A stretch of DNA of 64,000 nucleotides, taken from positions 496,001 through 560,000 of the forward strand of contig NZ_PHQX01000001.1 of NCBI RefSeq assembly GCF_002803515.1, in the 5' to 3' direction. Positions 9,323-17,766 of this stretch are shown one piece after another. This DNA comes from Stenotrophomonas lactitubi (GTDB lineage: Bacteria > Pseudomonadota > Gammaproteobacteria > Xanthomonadales > Xanthomonadaceae). The position numbers were made by a program, and so were the translations under genes. The notes below the pieces were generated by a model, which was not told where the DNA came from, ran no database searches, and was given only the letters and a program-made list of their open reading frames with translations. Every line of letters begins with the position of its first letter. Positions within the stretch are counted from its first letter, which is position 1.

Positions 9323-9865
9323 TCAGTCCAGCGTTGGCTGCAGGCTGGCCGACTGGATCTGCCAGGCGCGGCCGTCGGCACTGGGCTGCACGCGGTACCA
9401 GCCGTGATAGCGGAAGGTGCCGTTGGCGGTCACCGCGCGGATCTTCACCGGCACTTCCAGCAGGCGCGGTGGCTGCGCATCGTCGCGTGGCAGCGCCACA
9501 TCACTGTCCAGGCGCAGGTTGCGCACGTCGGGCAGCAGGCGCAGTACGGCGTCGTCAGCGTGACGCGGGTCGGCCGGGGCATAGGCCCAGGCCGCATCGC
9601 TGCGCGCCTTGTTCTGGTTGAGCAGGTCGAGCATGTAGCGGTTGAGCATCGCTGCGGGCGATTCGCTGCCGATGGCAACGGCGCCATACAGCGGGTCGAT
9701 GGCGATCGCGTCGACGGCAGCTGCCTCCGATGCCGCCTTCGTCGTTGGCACGGCAGGGGGGGGTGCAGCGGGGGCCGAGTCCGACGTGGTGGAGTCGGCT
9801 GGAGGGGTCGGGTTGGAACACCCCACCGCAAGCAACGGGATCAGCAGGTAAAGAGAACCGCGCAT
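9323..9865 (-). CDS. Putative lipoprotein
   Basis: A 180-residue protein beginning MRGSLYLLIPLLAVGCSN: a short signal peptide with lipobox LAVGC, lipidated at C16. A Pro/Ser/Thr/Ala-rich linker (residues about 18-45) precedes a soluble domain with AIDPLYGAVAIGSESPAAMLNRY and a C-terminal block FRYHGWYRVQPSADGRAWQIQSASL, which looks like a secreted beta-sheet domain. I do not recognise the family. It lies in the same direction as the genes on each side, with gaps of 55-80 bases. Confidence 0.7.
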   Translation of the reverse strand: MRGSLYLLIPLLAVGCSNPTPPADSTTSDSAPAAPPPAVPTTKAASEAAAVDAIAIDPLYGAVAIGSESPAAMLNRYMLDLLNQNKARSDAAWAYAPADPRHADDAVLRLLPDVRNLRLDSDVALPRDDAQPPRLLEVPVKIRAVTANGTFRYHGWYRVQPSADGRAWQIQSASLQPTLD

Positions 9866-9921
9866 GTCTGCCTCCTCCCCGAGGCGACCTGGAAGGCGGC
9901 AGTGTAGCGGCCGGGGCCGAC

Positions 9922-10230
9922 TCAGCGCGAAGAGGGAAGCTGCTCCAGCGCATCCAATGCCGGCAGCACCTGTGCGGAAATCGCTGCCAGTGCATGGCCG
10001 TCGGTGTCTGCATGGCGCTGCACGATGTCACGCAGCAGCTGGGTGGCCACCACCAGCGTGGCACGTTCGTCGCCGCTCAGGCCTGCCGTGCGCGGGGCTG
10101 ATTCCAGCAGGCGCATCAGGTCGCGGCTGGCACGGTGTTCCAGTTCGATGGTGCAGCGCCCGGTGCACTGGTGCCCGTCCTTTTCGATCGGGGTCACCGA
10201 GATCCGGTAGCGGGTGGAGGGGCTGGCCAT
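9922..10230 (-). CDS. Small cytoplasmic protein, possibly DUF3861
   Basis: An approximately 102-residue protein if it starts at the ATG at 10228-10230; an ATG at 10267-10269 would add 13 residues, and neither has a strong ribosome-binding site. Its N-terminus (STRYRISVTPIEKDGHQCTG) followed by an amphipathic C-terminal half (VVATQLLRDIVQRHADTDG) resembles the small DUF3861 family. No function is known. The reading frame has normal codon use for the region. Confidence 0.55.
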   Translation of the reverse strand: MASPSTRYRISVTPIEKDGHQCTGRCTIELEHRASRDLMRLLESAPRTAGLSGDERATLVVATQLLRDIVQRHADTDGHALAAISAQVLPALDALEQLPSSR

Positions 10231-10423
10231 GGGGGTGCTCGCGCTGGTGGGGAGGAATGTGTCCACCATAGGCAAGGCATTGGCCGTCGGCGATGGCCGG
10301 GGCTGCACGCAGTGTTCCACCCGGTTCGTTCCTGCACTGGAAAAACAGCGGCGCGGCCATGGGCGGCGGGCCTGTGCGGGTGATTGCGTGGGCGCGGGAA
10401 ACGCTGTGTTGCGGGGTCGCAGA

Positions 10424-10453
10424 GTAGAGCATCCACGCGTGGCGTGGATCTAC
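10424..10453. repeat. SMAG REP unit (CATCCACGC stem)
   Basis: GTAGAGCATCCACGCGTGG followed by CGTGGATCTAC: a single palindromic unit of the same stem type as the tandem array at 23.8-24.2 kb. Confidence 0.75.
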
Positions 10454-10466
10454 TGGAGAGCAGAGC

Positions 10467-10497
10467 AAAAAAAACGGGACGGCCAAGGCCGTCCCGT
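10467..10497 (-). terminator. Rho-independent terminator of the HU-like gene
   Basis: Read leftwards, ACGGGACGGCC and GGCCGTCCCGT form a nearly perfect stem with a very short loop, followed by eight T residues. It lies 25 bases after the stop of the HU-like gene. Confidence 0.9.
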
Positions 10498-10522
10498 CAG
10501 GTATCCGCTGCAGGGCGCGCGC

Positions 10523-10924
10523 TTAGAGCGCAGCGTCCTTGAGCTTCTTCAGCGGGCGAACCTTGAGCTTGGTGGTGGCCGGCTTGGCGGCGAACCACTG
10601 CTCTTCCTTGGTGAACGGGTTGATGCCCTTGCGCTTCGGCTTGGCTGCCACATTGACGGTGCTGATCTTCAGCAGGCCCGGCAGGGTGAACGAGCCTGCG
10701 CCCTTCTTGTGCACCGAAGCGGCGACAGCGCCTTCCAGCGAGGCCAGCACAGCGCGGACGTCCTTGGCGACAACGCCGGAGACTTCAGCGATGTGTGCAA
10801 CCAGGCCCGACTTGGTCAGCACTTCCTTGATCGGCTTCGGAGCGGCCGGCTTGGCGGCGGCAGCCTTCGTCGCGACTTTCTTCACTGCCTTCTTCGGGGC
10901 AGCCTTCTTAGCGGTCTTTGCCAT
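10523..10924 (-). CDS. HU-like DNA-binding protein with histone H1-like N-terminal tail
   Basis: A 133-residue protein in two parts. Residues 1-35 are a Lys/Ala/Pro tail (AKKAAPKKAVKKVATKAAAA) like the tail of eukaryotic H1 and bacterial histone-like proteins. Residues 36-133 form an HU/IHF-type domain: helices LTKSGLVAHIAEVSG and VRAVLASLEGAVAASVHKKG, then the DNA-binding arm TLPGLLKISTVNVAAKPKRKGINPFT, with the arm-tip KGINPFT block. It should bind and compact DNA. The start is ATG 10922-10924 with CAGGAAACC upstream. An intrinsic terminator follows. Confidence 0.9.
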   Translation of the reverse strand: MAKTAKKAAPKKAVKKVATKAAAAKPAAPKPIKEVLTKSGLVAHIAEVSGVVAKDVRAVLASLEGAVAASVHKKGAGSFTLPGLLKISTVNVAAKPKRKGINPFTKEEQWFAAKPATTKLKVRPLKKLKDAAL

Positions 10925-10984
10925 GGTTTCCTGTTCCGTGAACGGTTGGTTGTTTGGTCGGCGCCGAACCCCGTCGGCAAGCGC

Positions 10985-11013
10985 AATGTAGGGCAACTCT
11001 TGGGCGCCGCCAA
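10985..11013 (-). promoter_or_regulatory. Predicted promoter of the HU-like gene
   Basis: Read leftwards, TTGGCG (complement of 11008-11013), a 17-base spacer and TACATT (complement of 10985-10990) give a plausible sigma-70 promoter about 60 bases before the start codon. The rest of the 370-base gap between this gene and osmC (10925-11294) shows nothing else I can identify. Confidence 0.35.
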
Positions 11014-11294
11014 TAGCCTGGAGCGCTGAAAGTGCATGTTTTTTCATATCCAGGCCGATTCAGTACATGGCCGGTCGTGCGGGAAATGGGTGTCGTGGTG
11101 CACTGCACCGCAGTGTCCGTGTTTGCGGTCGTGTTGGCGAAATGACTGAAAACAAGGGAAAAATCGCCGGGTTGGTGGCGAAGAAGTGTCCACTCGCTGG
11201 CTCGGGACAGGCGCGGCGCATGCGGCGGAGCGACGCAGGGCTAACGTGGTGCGTGCCAGGGTATCGGTTCATCGCAGCCACAACGGAGCAGGAC

Positions 11295-11726
11295 ATGGGA
11301 ATCTCGCGACACGCTACCGCGCATTGGGAAGGCGACCTGAAGTCGGGCAAGGGCCAGTTGAGCACGCCACAGAGCGGCCTGCTGGACAAAACCCGCTATG
11401 GCTTCAACAGCCGTTTCGGTGATGAAAAGGGCACCAATCCCGAAGAGCTGATCGCCGCCGCGCACGCCGGTTGTTTCACCATGGCGCTGTCGGCCAAGCT
11501 GGGCGAAGCCGGTTTCACCCCGACCTCGCTGGATACCGAAGCCAAGGTCGACCTGTCGATGGAAGGCGGCCCGCAGCTGTCGCAGATCCGGCTGAAAGTG
11601 AAGGCGGTGGTGCCAGGAATCGATGCGACGCAATTCCGCGCGATCGCCGATGACGCCAAGCAGAACTGCCCGGTTTCCAAGGCACTGAGCGCAGTGCCGA
11701 TCAGTCTGGAAGCCGAGCTGGGCTGA
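11295..11726 (+). CDS. osmC: OsmC-family peroxiredoxin
   Basis: A 143-residue OsmC-type thiol peroxidase that reduces organic hydroperoxides. The peroxidatic cysteine is C60 in AAAHAGCFTMALS and the resolving cysteine is C125 in KQNCPVSKAL, the classical OsmC pair. The N-terminal strands (HATAHWEGDLKSGKGQLST) and the TNPEELIAAAHAGC block fit osmotically inducible OsmC better than Ohr. The ATG at 11295 has GGAGCAGG just upstream. Confidence 0.93.
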   Translation: MGISRHATAHWEGDLKSGKGQLSTPQSGLLDKTRYGFNSRFGDEKGTNPEELIAAAHAGCFTMALSAKLGEAGFTPTSLDTEAKVDLSMEGGPQLSQIRLKVKAVVPGIDATQFRAIADDAKQNCPVSKALSAVPISLEAELG

Positions 11727-11732
11727 GAAGGT

Positions 11733-11795
11733 GGTAGCGCCGGGCCATGCCCGGCGAGCGCAGCGGAAAGACGCCGGGCATGGCCCGGCGCTACC
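11733..11795. repeat. SMAG REP pair
   Basis: GGTAGCGCCGGGCCATGCCC and its inverted copy, between the convergent osmC and phzF-like genes. Confidence 0.85.
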
Positions 11796-11807
11796 TCGTA
11801 CGGGCAG

Positions 11808-12686
11808 TCACCAGTCGATGGTGCCGGAAATCACCGTCTGCACCTGGCCACCGGACCAGACCTCGCCGTCTTCGTCGACCAGCAGGGTCAGGCGCGCATC
11901 GTGGCCGACTTCGCGGCCTTGGCTGACTTCGAAGGGCTGGCGGCCGCGCGGCAGGGCATCACGCAGATCCAGCCAGGCCGCCAGTACGGCGTTGGCCGCG
12001 CCCGAAGCGGCATCCTCGAAGCGGCGTCCATTGCCGACGAAGGCGCGTACGGCCAGGTCGTAACCGTCGCTGCCATCGGCAAAGGCATAGGCGAACACAC
12101 CCATGCTGTCGGTCGATTCAGCCAGCGTGGCGATCGCGTCCCAATCGGGGCGCAGGGCGCGCAACGCGGCTTCGTCCGCAACCTGCACGACCCACCAGCT
12201 TCGACCGCCCTGCATGCGCGCAGGTGGCAGCGTACCCAGCGGCCAGCCCTGCAGGGCGGGCTGCAGGCGCGGATCGTCGGCAACCGCGGTCTCGGCCAGC
12301 TGTGCACGCGGCGTACGGATCGCGATGCGCTGCTGGGCGCCTTCGCCGGTCACGCGCAGTGGCAACGCCCCGGCGATCCCGTCCTGCACCAGTACTCCGT
12401 CAACCGGCACGGCGATGCCTGCCTGCAGCACCGCGTGGGCAGTGCCGACGCTGGGATGGCCCGCGAACGGCACTTCCTTCTGCGGGCTGAACATGCGCAG
12501 CCGATAGCTGCTGCCGGGCGCCTGTGGCGGGAACACGAAGGTGGTTTCGGGCAGGCGGGTCCAGCGGGCGATGGCCTGCATCGCTGCATCGTCCAGGCCT
12601 TCGGCATCGAGCACGACAGCCAGCGGATTGCCAGCGCCCGGGCGCGGGGAAAACACATCCAGCTGCAGGAAACGGCGTGCGGACAT
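11808..12686 (-). CDS. PhzF-family isomerase/epimerase, copy 1
   Basis: A 292-residue protein of the PhzF/YddE family (diaminopimelate-epimerase fold). The N-terminal half has FLQLDVFSPRPGAGNPLAVV and a conserved glutamate in RLPETTFVF, the catalytic acid position in PhzF. The middle has PFAGHPSVGTAHA and the C-terminal half has EDAASGAANAVLAAWL, the matching half-domain signature. Start ATG 12684-12686 is chosen because it places the family N-terminus first. The substrate is unknown; no phenazine genes are nearby. A related copy lies immediately upstream, with a SMAG repeat between them. Confidence 0.9.
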   Translation of the reverse strand: MSARRFLQLDVFSPRPGAGNPLAVVLDAEGLDDAAMQAIARWTRLPETTFVFPPQAPGSSYRLRMFSPQKEVPFAGHPSVGTAHAVLQAGIAVPVDGVLVQDGIAGALPLRVTGEGAQQRIAIRTPRAQLAETAVADDPRLQPALQGWPLGTLPPARMQGGRSWWVVQVADEAALRALRPDWDAIATLAESTDSMGVFAYAFADGSDGYDLAVRAFVGNGRRFEDAASGAANAVLAAWLDLRDALPRGRQPFEVSQGREVGHDARLTLLVDEDGEVWSGGQVQTVISGTIDW

Positions 12687-12718
12687 CAGGCGGGAACTCC
12701 AGGAAACAGGCCGCATAG

Positions 12719-12785
12719 GGTAGCGCGGGGCCATGCCCCGCGAGCGCGCAGCGCAGCAGGCCGGCGGGCGTGGCCCGGCGCTACC
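12719..12785. repeat. SMAG REP pair, overlapping a stop codon
   Basis: GGTAGCGCGGGGCCATGCCC with an inverted, diverged partner GGCGTGGCCCGGCGCTACC. The terminal GTAG of the right-hand unit, on the minus strand, supplies the TAG stop of the downstream PhzF gene (12781-12783). Confidence 0.8.
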
Positions 12786-13653
12786 CGCGGATGTGGCCGT
12801 CGATCACCGGCTGCACCTGGCCACCGATCCATACCGTGCCCTGCGCGTCGACGGTGATCTGGACGCGGCCGTCGCGACCGACCTCGCGGCCCTGGCTGGC
12901 CACATAGCTCCCGTTCTTGCCGGGCAGGGCATTGCGCTGCCGCAGCCAGGCGCCGATCAGCGCGTTGACGCTGCCGGTCACCGGATCCTCGGGTACGTTG
13001 GGCGCATCGGCAGGGCAGAACGCACGCACCACCAGATCATGGTCGGCACCGGGTTCGAGCGCGAACACCGCTACGCCGAGCGCATCGGTGGCCATGCTCC
13101 AGTCGCGCAGGGCCGCCATGTCCGGTACCAGCGTGCGTACGGCGTCGGCATCGCGCAACGGCAGCAGCCACCAGCGCGGGCCGTTTTCCCAGAGTTCGGC
13201 GCCCTGGCCCTCGGCGATGACGGCGCGCAGCACTTCCGGGACGGCGCCCGGTGCTGTCGGCAGCAGGCGCGCCGCTGGGCTGGCCAGCCGGATGGTGGGC
13301 GCGTTGGCCGGGCCGGCGACCTGCACCGGCAGCAGGCCGGCCGCGCACTGCTGTACCAGGGTCCCGTCGCGTGGCTGCACAAGGCCGCAGGTGACCGCGG
13401 CCCAGGCGGCGCCCACGCTGGGATGGCCGGCGAAGGGCAGCTCGCTGGCAGGGGTGAAGATGCGGATGTGGTAGTCGGCGCCGGCATCGGTGGGGCGCAG
13501 GAAGAACACGGTCTCGGACAGGTTCAGCCAGGCAGCAAGGGCCTGCATGCGGTCGGTGGACAGCCCATCCGCGTCGAACACGACACCGAGCGGGTTGCCG
13601 GTACCGGGGTGATGGGCGAAGACATCGAGCTGCAGGTAGCGGTAGGCGGTCAT
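12781..13653 (-). CDS. PhzF-family isomerase/epimerase, copy 2
   Basis: A 290-residue PhzF-family protein, paralogous to its neighbour. It shows YLQLDVFAHHPGTGNPLGVV, the conserved glutamate in NLSETVFFL, LPFAGHPSVGAAWA and EDPVTGSVNALIGAWL. The start is ATG 13651-13653; the longer frame reaches into the lysAC leader. The TAG stop is formed by the GTAG end of a SMAG element. The tandem arrangement suggests duplication followed by clear divergence. Substrate unknown. Confidence 0.9.
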   Translation of the reverse strand: MTAYRYLQLDVFAHHPGTGNPLGVVFDADGLSTDRMQALAAWLNLSETVFFLRPTDAGADYHIRIFTPASELPFAGHPSVGAAWAAVTCGLVQPRDGTLVQQCAAGLLPVQVAGPANAPTIRLASPAARLLPTAPGAVPEVLRAVIAEGQGAELWENGPRWWLLPLRDADAVRTLVPDMAALRDWSMATDALGVAVFALEPGADHDLVVRAFCPADAPNVPEDPVTGSVNALIGAWLRQRNALPGKNGSYVASQGREVGRDGRVQITVDAQGTVWIGGQVQPVIDGHIRG

Positions 13654-13728
13654 TGACGGGTGTATTGGGCTTAGAATCGAAGGTTCCGCCCCCAAGGGCG
13701 GCTTCCCCACATTACACATAGCCTATCC

Positions 13729-16323
13729 ATGTCAGCTTCCCCCCTTGTCGATCGTTGGATCGTACTGAAGTTCGGCGGCACCTCGGTGTCGCGTCGCCAC
13801 CGCTGGGACACGATCGGGAAGCTGGCGAAAAAACGGGCGGAAGAGACCGGATCGCGCGTGCTGGTGGTGGTTTCGGCACTGTCCGGGGTCACCAACGAAC
13901 TGACCGCGATTGCCGATGGCGCGCCGGACAGCCGCGATCGCGTGGCGGCGCTGGTCGAACGCCACCAGGGCTTCCTGGCAGAACTGGGCCTGGGCGCCGA
14001 GGTGCTGGCCGAGCGCCTGGCCGCACTGCAGGGCCTGCTGGACGACCCGCGTGCGCCCAACCGTCCGCTGGACTGGCAGGCCGAAGTGCTGGGCCAGGGT
14101 GAACTGCTGTCTTCCAGCCTGGGCGCGGCCTACCTGCGCGCCAGCGGCCTGGATTTCGGCTGGATGGATGCGCGCCAGTGGCTGGACGCGCTGCCGCCGC
14201 AGCCGAACCAGAGCGACTGGTCGCAGCGCCTGTCGGTGAACTGCCAGTGGCGTGCCGATGCAGAATGGGCGCAGCGCTTCCGCGCGCAGCCCACGCGCCT
14301 GCTGATCACCCAGGGTTTCATCTCGCGTCATGCCGACGGTGGCACGGCCATTCTCGGCCGCGGCGGTTCGGATACCTCGGCGGCGTACTTCGGTGCGCTG
14401 CTCGGCGCCAGCCGCGTGGAGATCTGGACCGATGTACCGGGCATGTTCAGCGCCAACCCCAAGGACGTGCCGGACGCGCGCCTGCTGACCCGCCTGGATT
14501 ATTACGAAGCGCAGGAAATCGCCACCACCGGTGCCAAGGTGCTGCACCCGCGCTCGATCAAGCCGTGCCGCGATGCCGGCGTGCCGATGGCGATCCTCGA
14601 TACCGAGCGCCCGGAACTGCCGGGTACCAGCATCGACGGCAACGCCGCGCCGGTGCCGGGGGTGAAGGCGATCAGCCGCCGCAACGGCATCGTGCTGGTG
14701 TCGATGGAAGGCATCGGCATGTGGCAGCAGGTCGGCTTCCTCGCCGATGTGTTCGGCCTGTTCAAGAAGCACGGCCTGTCGGTGGACCTGATCGGTTCGG
14801 CCGAGACCAACGTCACCGTGTCGCTGGACCCGTCCGAGAACCTGGTCAACACCGATGTGCTGGCCGCGCTGTCGGCCGACCTGTCGCAGATCTGCAAGGT
14901 CAAGGTGATCGTGCCGTGCGCGGCGATCACTCTGGTCGGCCTGGGCATGCGCTCGCTGCTGCACAAGCTGTCGGACGTGTGGGCGACCTTCGGTCGTGAG
15001 CGCGTGCACATGATTTCGCAGTCGTCCAACGACCTGAACCTGACCTTCGTCATCGACGAGGCCGATGCTGACGGCCTGCTGCCGATCCTGCACGCCGAAC
15101 TGATCGACAGCGGCGCGATGCCGGTGGAAGAGACCGAAGTGTTCGGCCCGCGCTGGCGCGAAATCGCCGGCACCGTGCGCCCGCGCGGTACGCCATGGTG
15201 GCGTGGCCAGCGAGCGCATCTGCTGCAGTTGGCCGATGCCGGCACCCCGCGCTACGTCTACCACCTGCCGACGGTACGGGCACGTGCCCGTGCGCTGGCG
15301 GCGATCAAGCCGATCGACCAGCGTTATTACGCGATCAAGGCCAACAGCCATCCGGCCATCCTGCAGCTGCTGGAAGCCGAAGGTTTCGGCCTGGAGTGCG
15401 TGTCGCACGGTGAGCTGAAGCATGTGTTCCAGGCCATTCCGGAACTGTCGCCCAAGCGCGTGCTGTTCACCCCCAGCTTCTGCCCGCGCAGCGAGTACGA
15501 AGCGGCGTTCGCGCTGGGCGTGACCGTCACTGTCGACAACGTCGAAGCCCTGCAGCGCTGGCCGGACCTGTTCCGCAACCGCGAGCTGTGGCTGCGCGTG
15601 GACCTGGGCCGTGGCGAAGGCCATCACGCCAAGGTCCGCACCGGTGGCAAGGAATCCAAGTTCGGCCTGCCGATCGCGCGCGTGGACGAGTTCGTGCGCG
15701 CGGCCACCGAGCTGGGCACCCGCGTGGTCGGCCTGCATGCGCACCTTGGCAGCGGCGTGGAAACCGCCCAGCACTGGCGCCTGATGTGCGATGAGCTGGC
15801 CGGTTTCGCGCGCCGTATCGGCAGCGTGCAGACCATCGACATCGGTGGTGGCCTGCCGATTCCGTACAGCGACGAAGACGAGCCGTTCGACCTGGATGCC
15901 TGGGCCGAGGGCCTGGCCGAGGTCAAGGCGCTGCATCCGGCGTTCCGCCTGGCGATCGAGCCGGGCCGCTTCCTGGTGGCCGAATCGGGCGTGCTGCTGA
16001 CCCACGCCACCCAGGTGGTGGAAAAGGACGGCGTGCGCCGTGTCGGCCTGGATGCCGGCATGAACACGCTGATGCGCCCGGCCCTGTACGACGCCTGGCA
16101 CGACATCGAGAACCTCAGCCGCCAAGGCGGTTACGCCGAAGCGGCGTTCGATGTGGTCGGCCCGATCTGCGAATCCAGCGATGTGTTCGGCAAGCGCCGC
16201 AAGCTGCCGGTGTCGACCGCGCCGGACGATGTGATGCTGATCGCCGACGCCGGTGCCTACGGCTATGTGATGTCCAACACCTACAACCAACGGGCGATGC
16301 CGCGCGAGGACGTGATCGAATGA
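13729..16323 (+). CDS. lysAC: Bifunctional aspartate kinase / diaminopimelate decarboxylase
   Basis: An 864-residue fusion of the first and last enzymes of lysine biosynthesis. Residues about 10-290 are the amino-acid kinase domain (KFGGTSV at 14-20; FISRHADGGTAILGRGGSDTSA), followed by two ACT-like regulatory domains (VLVSMEGIGMWQQVGFLAD; ITLVGLGMRSLLHKL) that suggest feedback control. Residues about 480-864 are a PLP-dependent DAP decarboxylase, with the PLP lysine K537 in YAIKANSHP, HLGSGVET, IDIGGGLPIPY and the CESSDVFG motif. It makes aspartyl phosphate and converts meso-DAP to lysine. This fusion is characteristic of Xanthomonadales. The start follows a short leader with a small hairpin. 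Confidence 0.96.
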   Translation: MSASPLVDRWIVLKFGGTSVSRRHRWDTIGKLAKKRAEETGSRVLVVVSALSGVTNELTAIADGAPDSRDRVAALVERHQGFLAELGLGAEVLAERLAALQGLLDDPRAPNRPLDWQAEVLGQGELLSSSLGAAYLRASGLDFGWMDARQWLDALPPQPNQSDWSQRLSVNCQWRADAEWAQRFRAQPTRLLITQGFISRHADGGTAILGRGGSDTSAAYFGALLGASRVEIWTDVPGMFSANPKDVPDARLLTRLDYYEAQEIATTGAKVLHPRSIKPCRDAGVPMAILDTERPELPGTSIDGNAAPVPGVKAISRRNGIVLVSMEGIGMWQQVGFLADVFGLFKKHGLSVDLIGSAETNVTVSLDPSENLVNTDVLAALSADLSQICKVKVIVPCAAITLVGLGMRSLLHKLSDVWATFGRERVHMISQSSNDLNLTFVIDEADADGLLPILHAELIDSGAMPVEETEVFGPRWREIAGTVRPRGTPWWRGQRAHLLQLADAGTPRYVYHLPTVRARARALAAIKPIDQRYYAIKANSHPAILQLLEAEGFGLECVSHGELKHVFQAIPELSPKRVLFTPSFCPRSEYEAAFALGVTVTVDNVEALQRWPDLFRNRELWLRVDLGRGEGHHAKVRTGGKESKFGLPIARVDEFVRAATELGTRVVGLHAHLGSGVETAQHWRLMCDELAGFARRIGSVQTIDIGGGLPIPYSDEDEPFDLDAWAEGLAEVKALHPAFRLAIEPGRFLVAESGVLLTHATQVVEKDGVRRVGLDAGMNTLMRPALYDAWHDIENLSRQGGYAEAAFDVVGPICESSDVFGKRRKLPVSTAPDDVMLIADAGAYGYVMSNTYNQRAMPREDVIE

Positions 16324-16359
16324 TCGCCGCCTTCCGCGCCCTGCACCCGCCCACCGACA

Positions 16360-16387
16360 CGTCCCGCGCCTGCGCGCGGGCACGTGC
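16360..16387 (+). other. Strong hairpin between lysAC and murL
   Basis: ACGTCCCGCGC and GCGCGGGCACGT pair around a short loop in the 90-base gap between lysAC and murL. It has no T-run, so it may be an RNA-stability or partial-termination element. Inferred from base pairing only. Confidence 0.45.
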
Positions 16388-16413
16388 CTGACCGTGCTTG
16401 AACTGGATTCACC

Positions 16414-17766
16414 ATGACTGCTTTCGATAAACACCAGGTTTCCCGCTTCCGCTTCGTTCGCTGTGAATTCGCCGCGGACACCGGCGTGGCCAAGCTGGTC
16501 TACGCCTTCGATGACGGCCCGGAAATGGTGGAAACCGTTACCGTGCCCGGCGCCCCGTTCGTGCTGGAGCCGGCGCGTGCCGACGCCGTGCAGCGCGCGC
16601 TGCGGCTGCTGCACCTGATTGCCGGTGTGAGCTACTACAAGGCCGGTGTGCCCGATACGGTCAGCATCGACAGCTACAGCATCGATGCCGATACCGCGGC
16701 GCTGGTGGAGACCATCTACCTCAACGGCCTGGGTGAGTTCGCCTACCGCAACGGCCTGAACCTGCGTGGGCGCTTCCGCCTGCCGGTGCAGGGCGAAACG
16801 GTGCAGGCACCGGTGCTGGGCCTGCAGGCGCATGCGCTGGTGGCCATCGGTGGCGGCAAGGATTCGCTGGTCAGCATTGAAGCGCTGCGTCGCGCCGGCG
16901 TGGACGAGACGGTGACCTGGATTGGTGGTTCGCAGTTGATCCGTGCCTGTGCCGAGCGCACCGGGCTGCCGACATTGAACCTCGGTCGCGCGCTGGCGCC
17001 GGAACTGTTCGAGCTCAACCGCCAAGGCGCCTGGAACGGCCACATCCCGGTCACCGCGGTGAACTCGGCGATCATGGTGCTGGCTGCAGTGCTGCAGGGC
17101 GTGGACCAGGTGGTGTTCTCCAACGAACGTTCGGCCAGCTACGGCAGCCAGATTCCGGGCACCGGCGAGGTCAACCACCAGTGGTCGAAGGGTTGGGCGT
17201 TCGAGCAGGCCTTCGGCATGTACGTGCAGGAACAGGTGGCCGCTGATCTGCAGTACTACTCGCTGCTGCGGCCGATGTCGGAGCTGGCGGTGGCGCGCCA
17301 GTTCGCCAAGAGCGATTTCTACGACGCGCATTTCTCCAGCTGCAACCGCAACTTCCACATCCTTGGCGAGCGCCCGGTGAACCGCTGGTGCGGCGTCTGC
17401 CCGAAGTGTCACTTCGTGTTCCTGGCGCTGGCCCCGTTCATGCCGAAGACCCGCCTGGTGCGCATCTTCGGCCGCAACCTGCTGGACGACATCGAGCAGG
17501 CCGGTGGCTTCGACGCGCTGCTGGAATTCCAGGACCACAAGCCCTTCGAATGCGTAGGCGAAGGCCGCGAATCGCGTGCGGCGATGGCAACCCTGGCGCA
17601 GCGCCCGGAGTGGAAGGAAGACGTGCTGGTGAAGCGCTTCTGCAATGAAATCCGGCCGCAGCTGGATGCGGCCGAACTGGAGCTGGCGCCGTTGATGCAG
17701 CTGCAGGGCGAACATCGTATTCCGGCGACGCTGTGGGAACGGGTGCGTGAAGATTTCGCAGCTTGA
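16414..17766 (+). CDS. murL: MurL: UDP-MurNAc-L-Ala-L-Glu epimerase
   Basis: A 450-residue protein matching MurL, found in Xanthomonas, which inverts the terminal L-glutamate of UDP-MurNAc-L-Ala-L-Glu to D-Glu in an ATP-dependent reaction, replacing glutamate racemase. It carries a PP-loop-like motif GGGKDS at 146-151, in keeping with adenylation chemistry, and a cysteine cluster C326-G-V-C329-P-K-C332 that probably binds metal. It overlaps the next gene, the partner ligase murD2, by 20 bases, and the pair is diagnostic. The ATG at 16414 has only a weak ribosome-binding site. Confidence 0.93.
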   Translation: MTAFDKHQVSRFRFVRCEFAADTGVAKLVYAFDDGPEMVETVTVPGAPFVLEPARADAVQRALRLLHLIAGVSYYKAGVPDTVSIDSYSIDADTAALVETIYLNGLGEFAYRNGLNLRGRFRLPVQGETVQAPVLGLQAHALVAIGGGKDSLVSIEALRRAGVDETVTWIGGSQLIRACAERTGLPTLNLGRALAPELFELNRQGAWNGHIPVTAVNSAIMVLAAVLQGVDQVVFSNERSASYGSQIPGTGEVNHQWSKGWAFEQAFGMYVQEQVAADLQYYSLLRPMSELAVARQFAKSDFYDAHFSSCNRNFHILGERPVNRWCGVCPKCHFVFLALAPFMPKTRLVRIFGRNLLDDIEQAGGFDALLEFQDHKPFECVGEGRESRAAMATLAQRPEWKEDVLVKRFCNEIRPQLDAAELELAPLMQLQGEHRIPATLWERVREDFAA

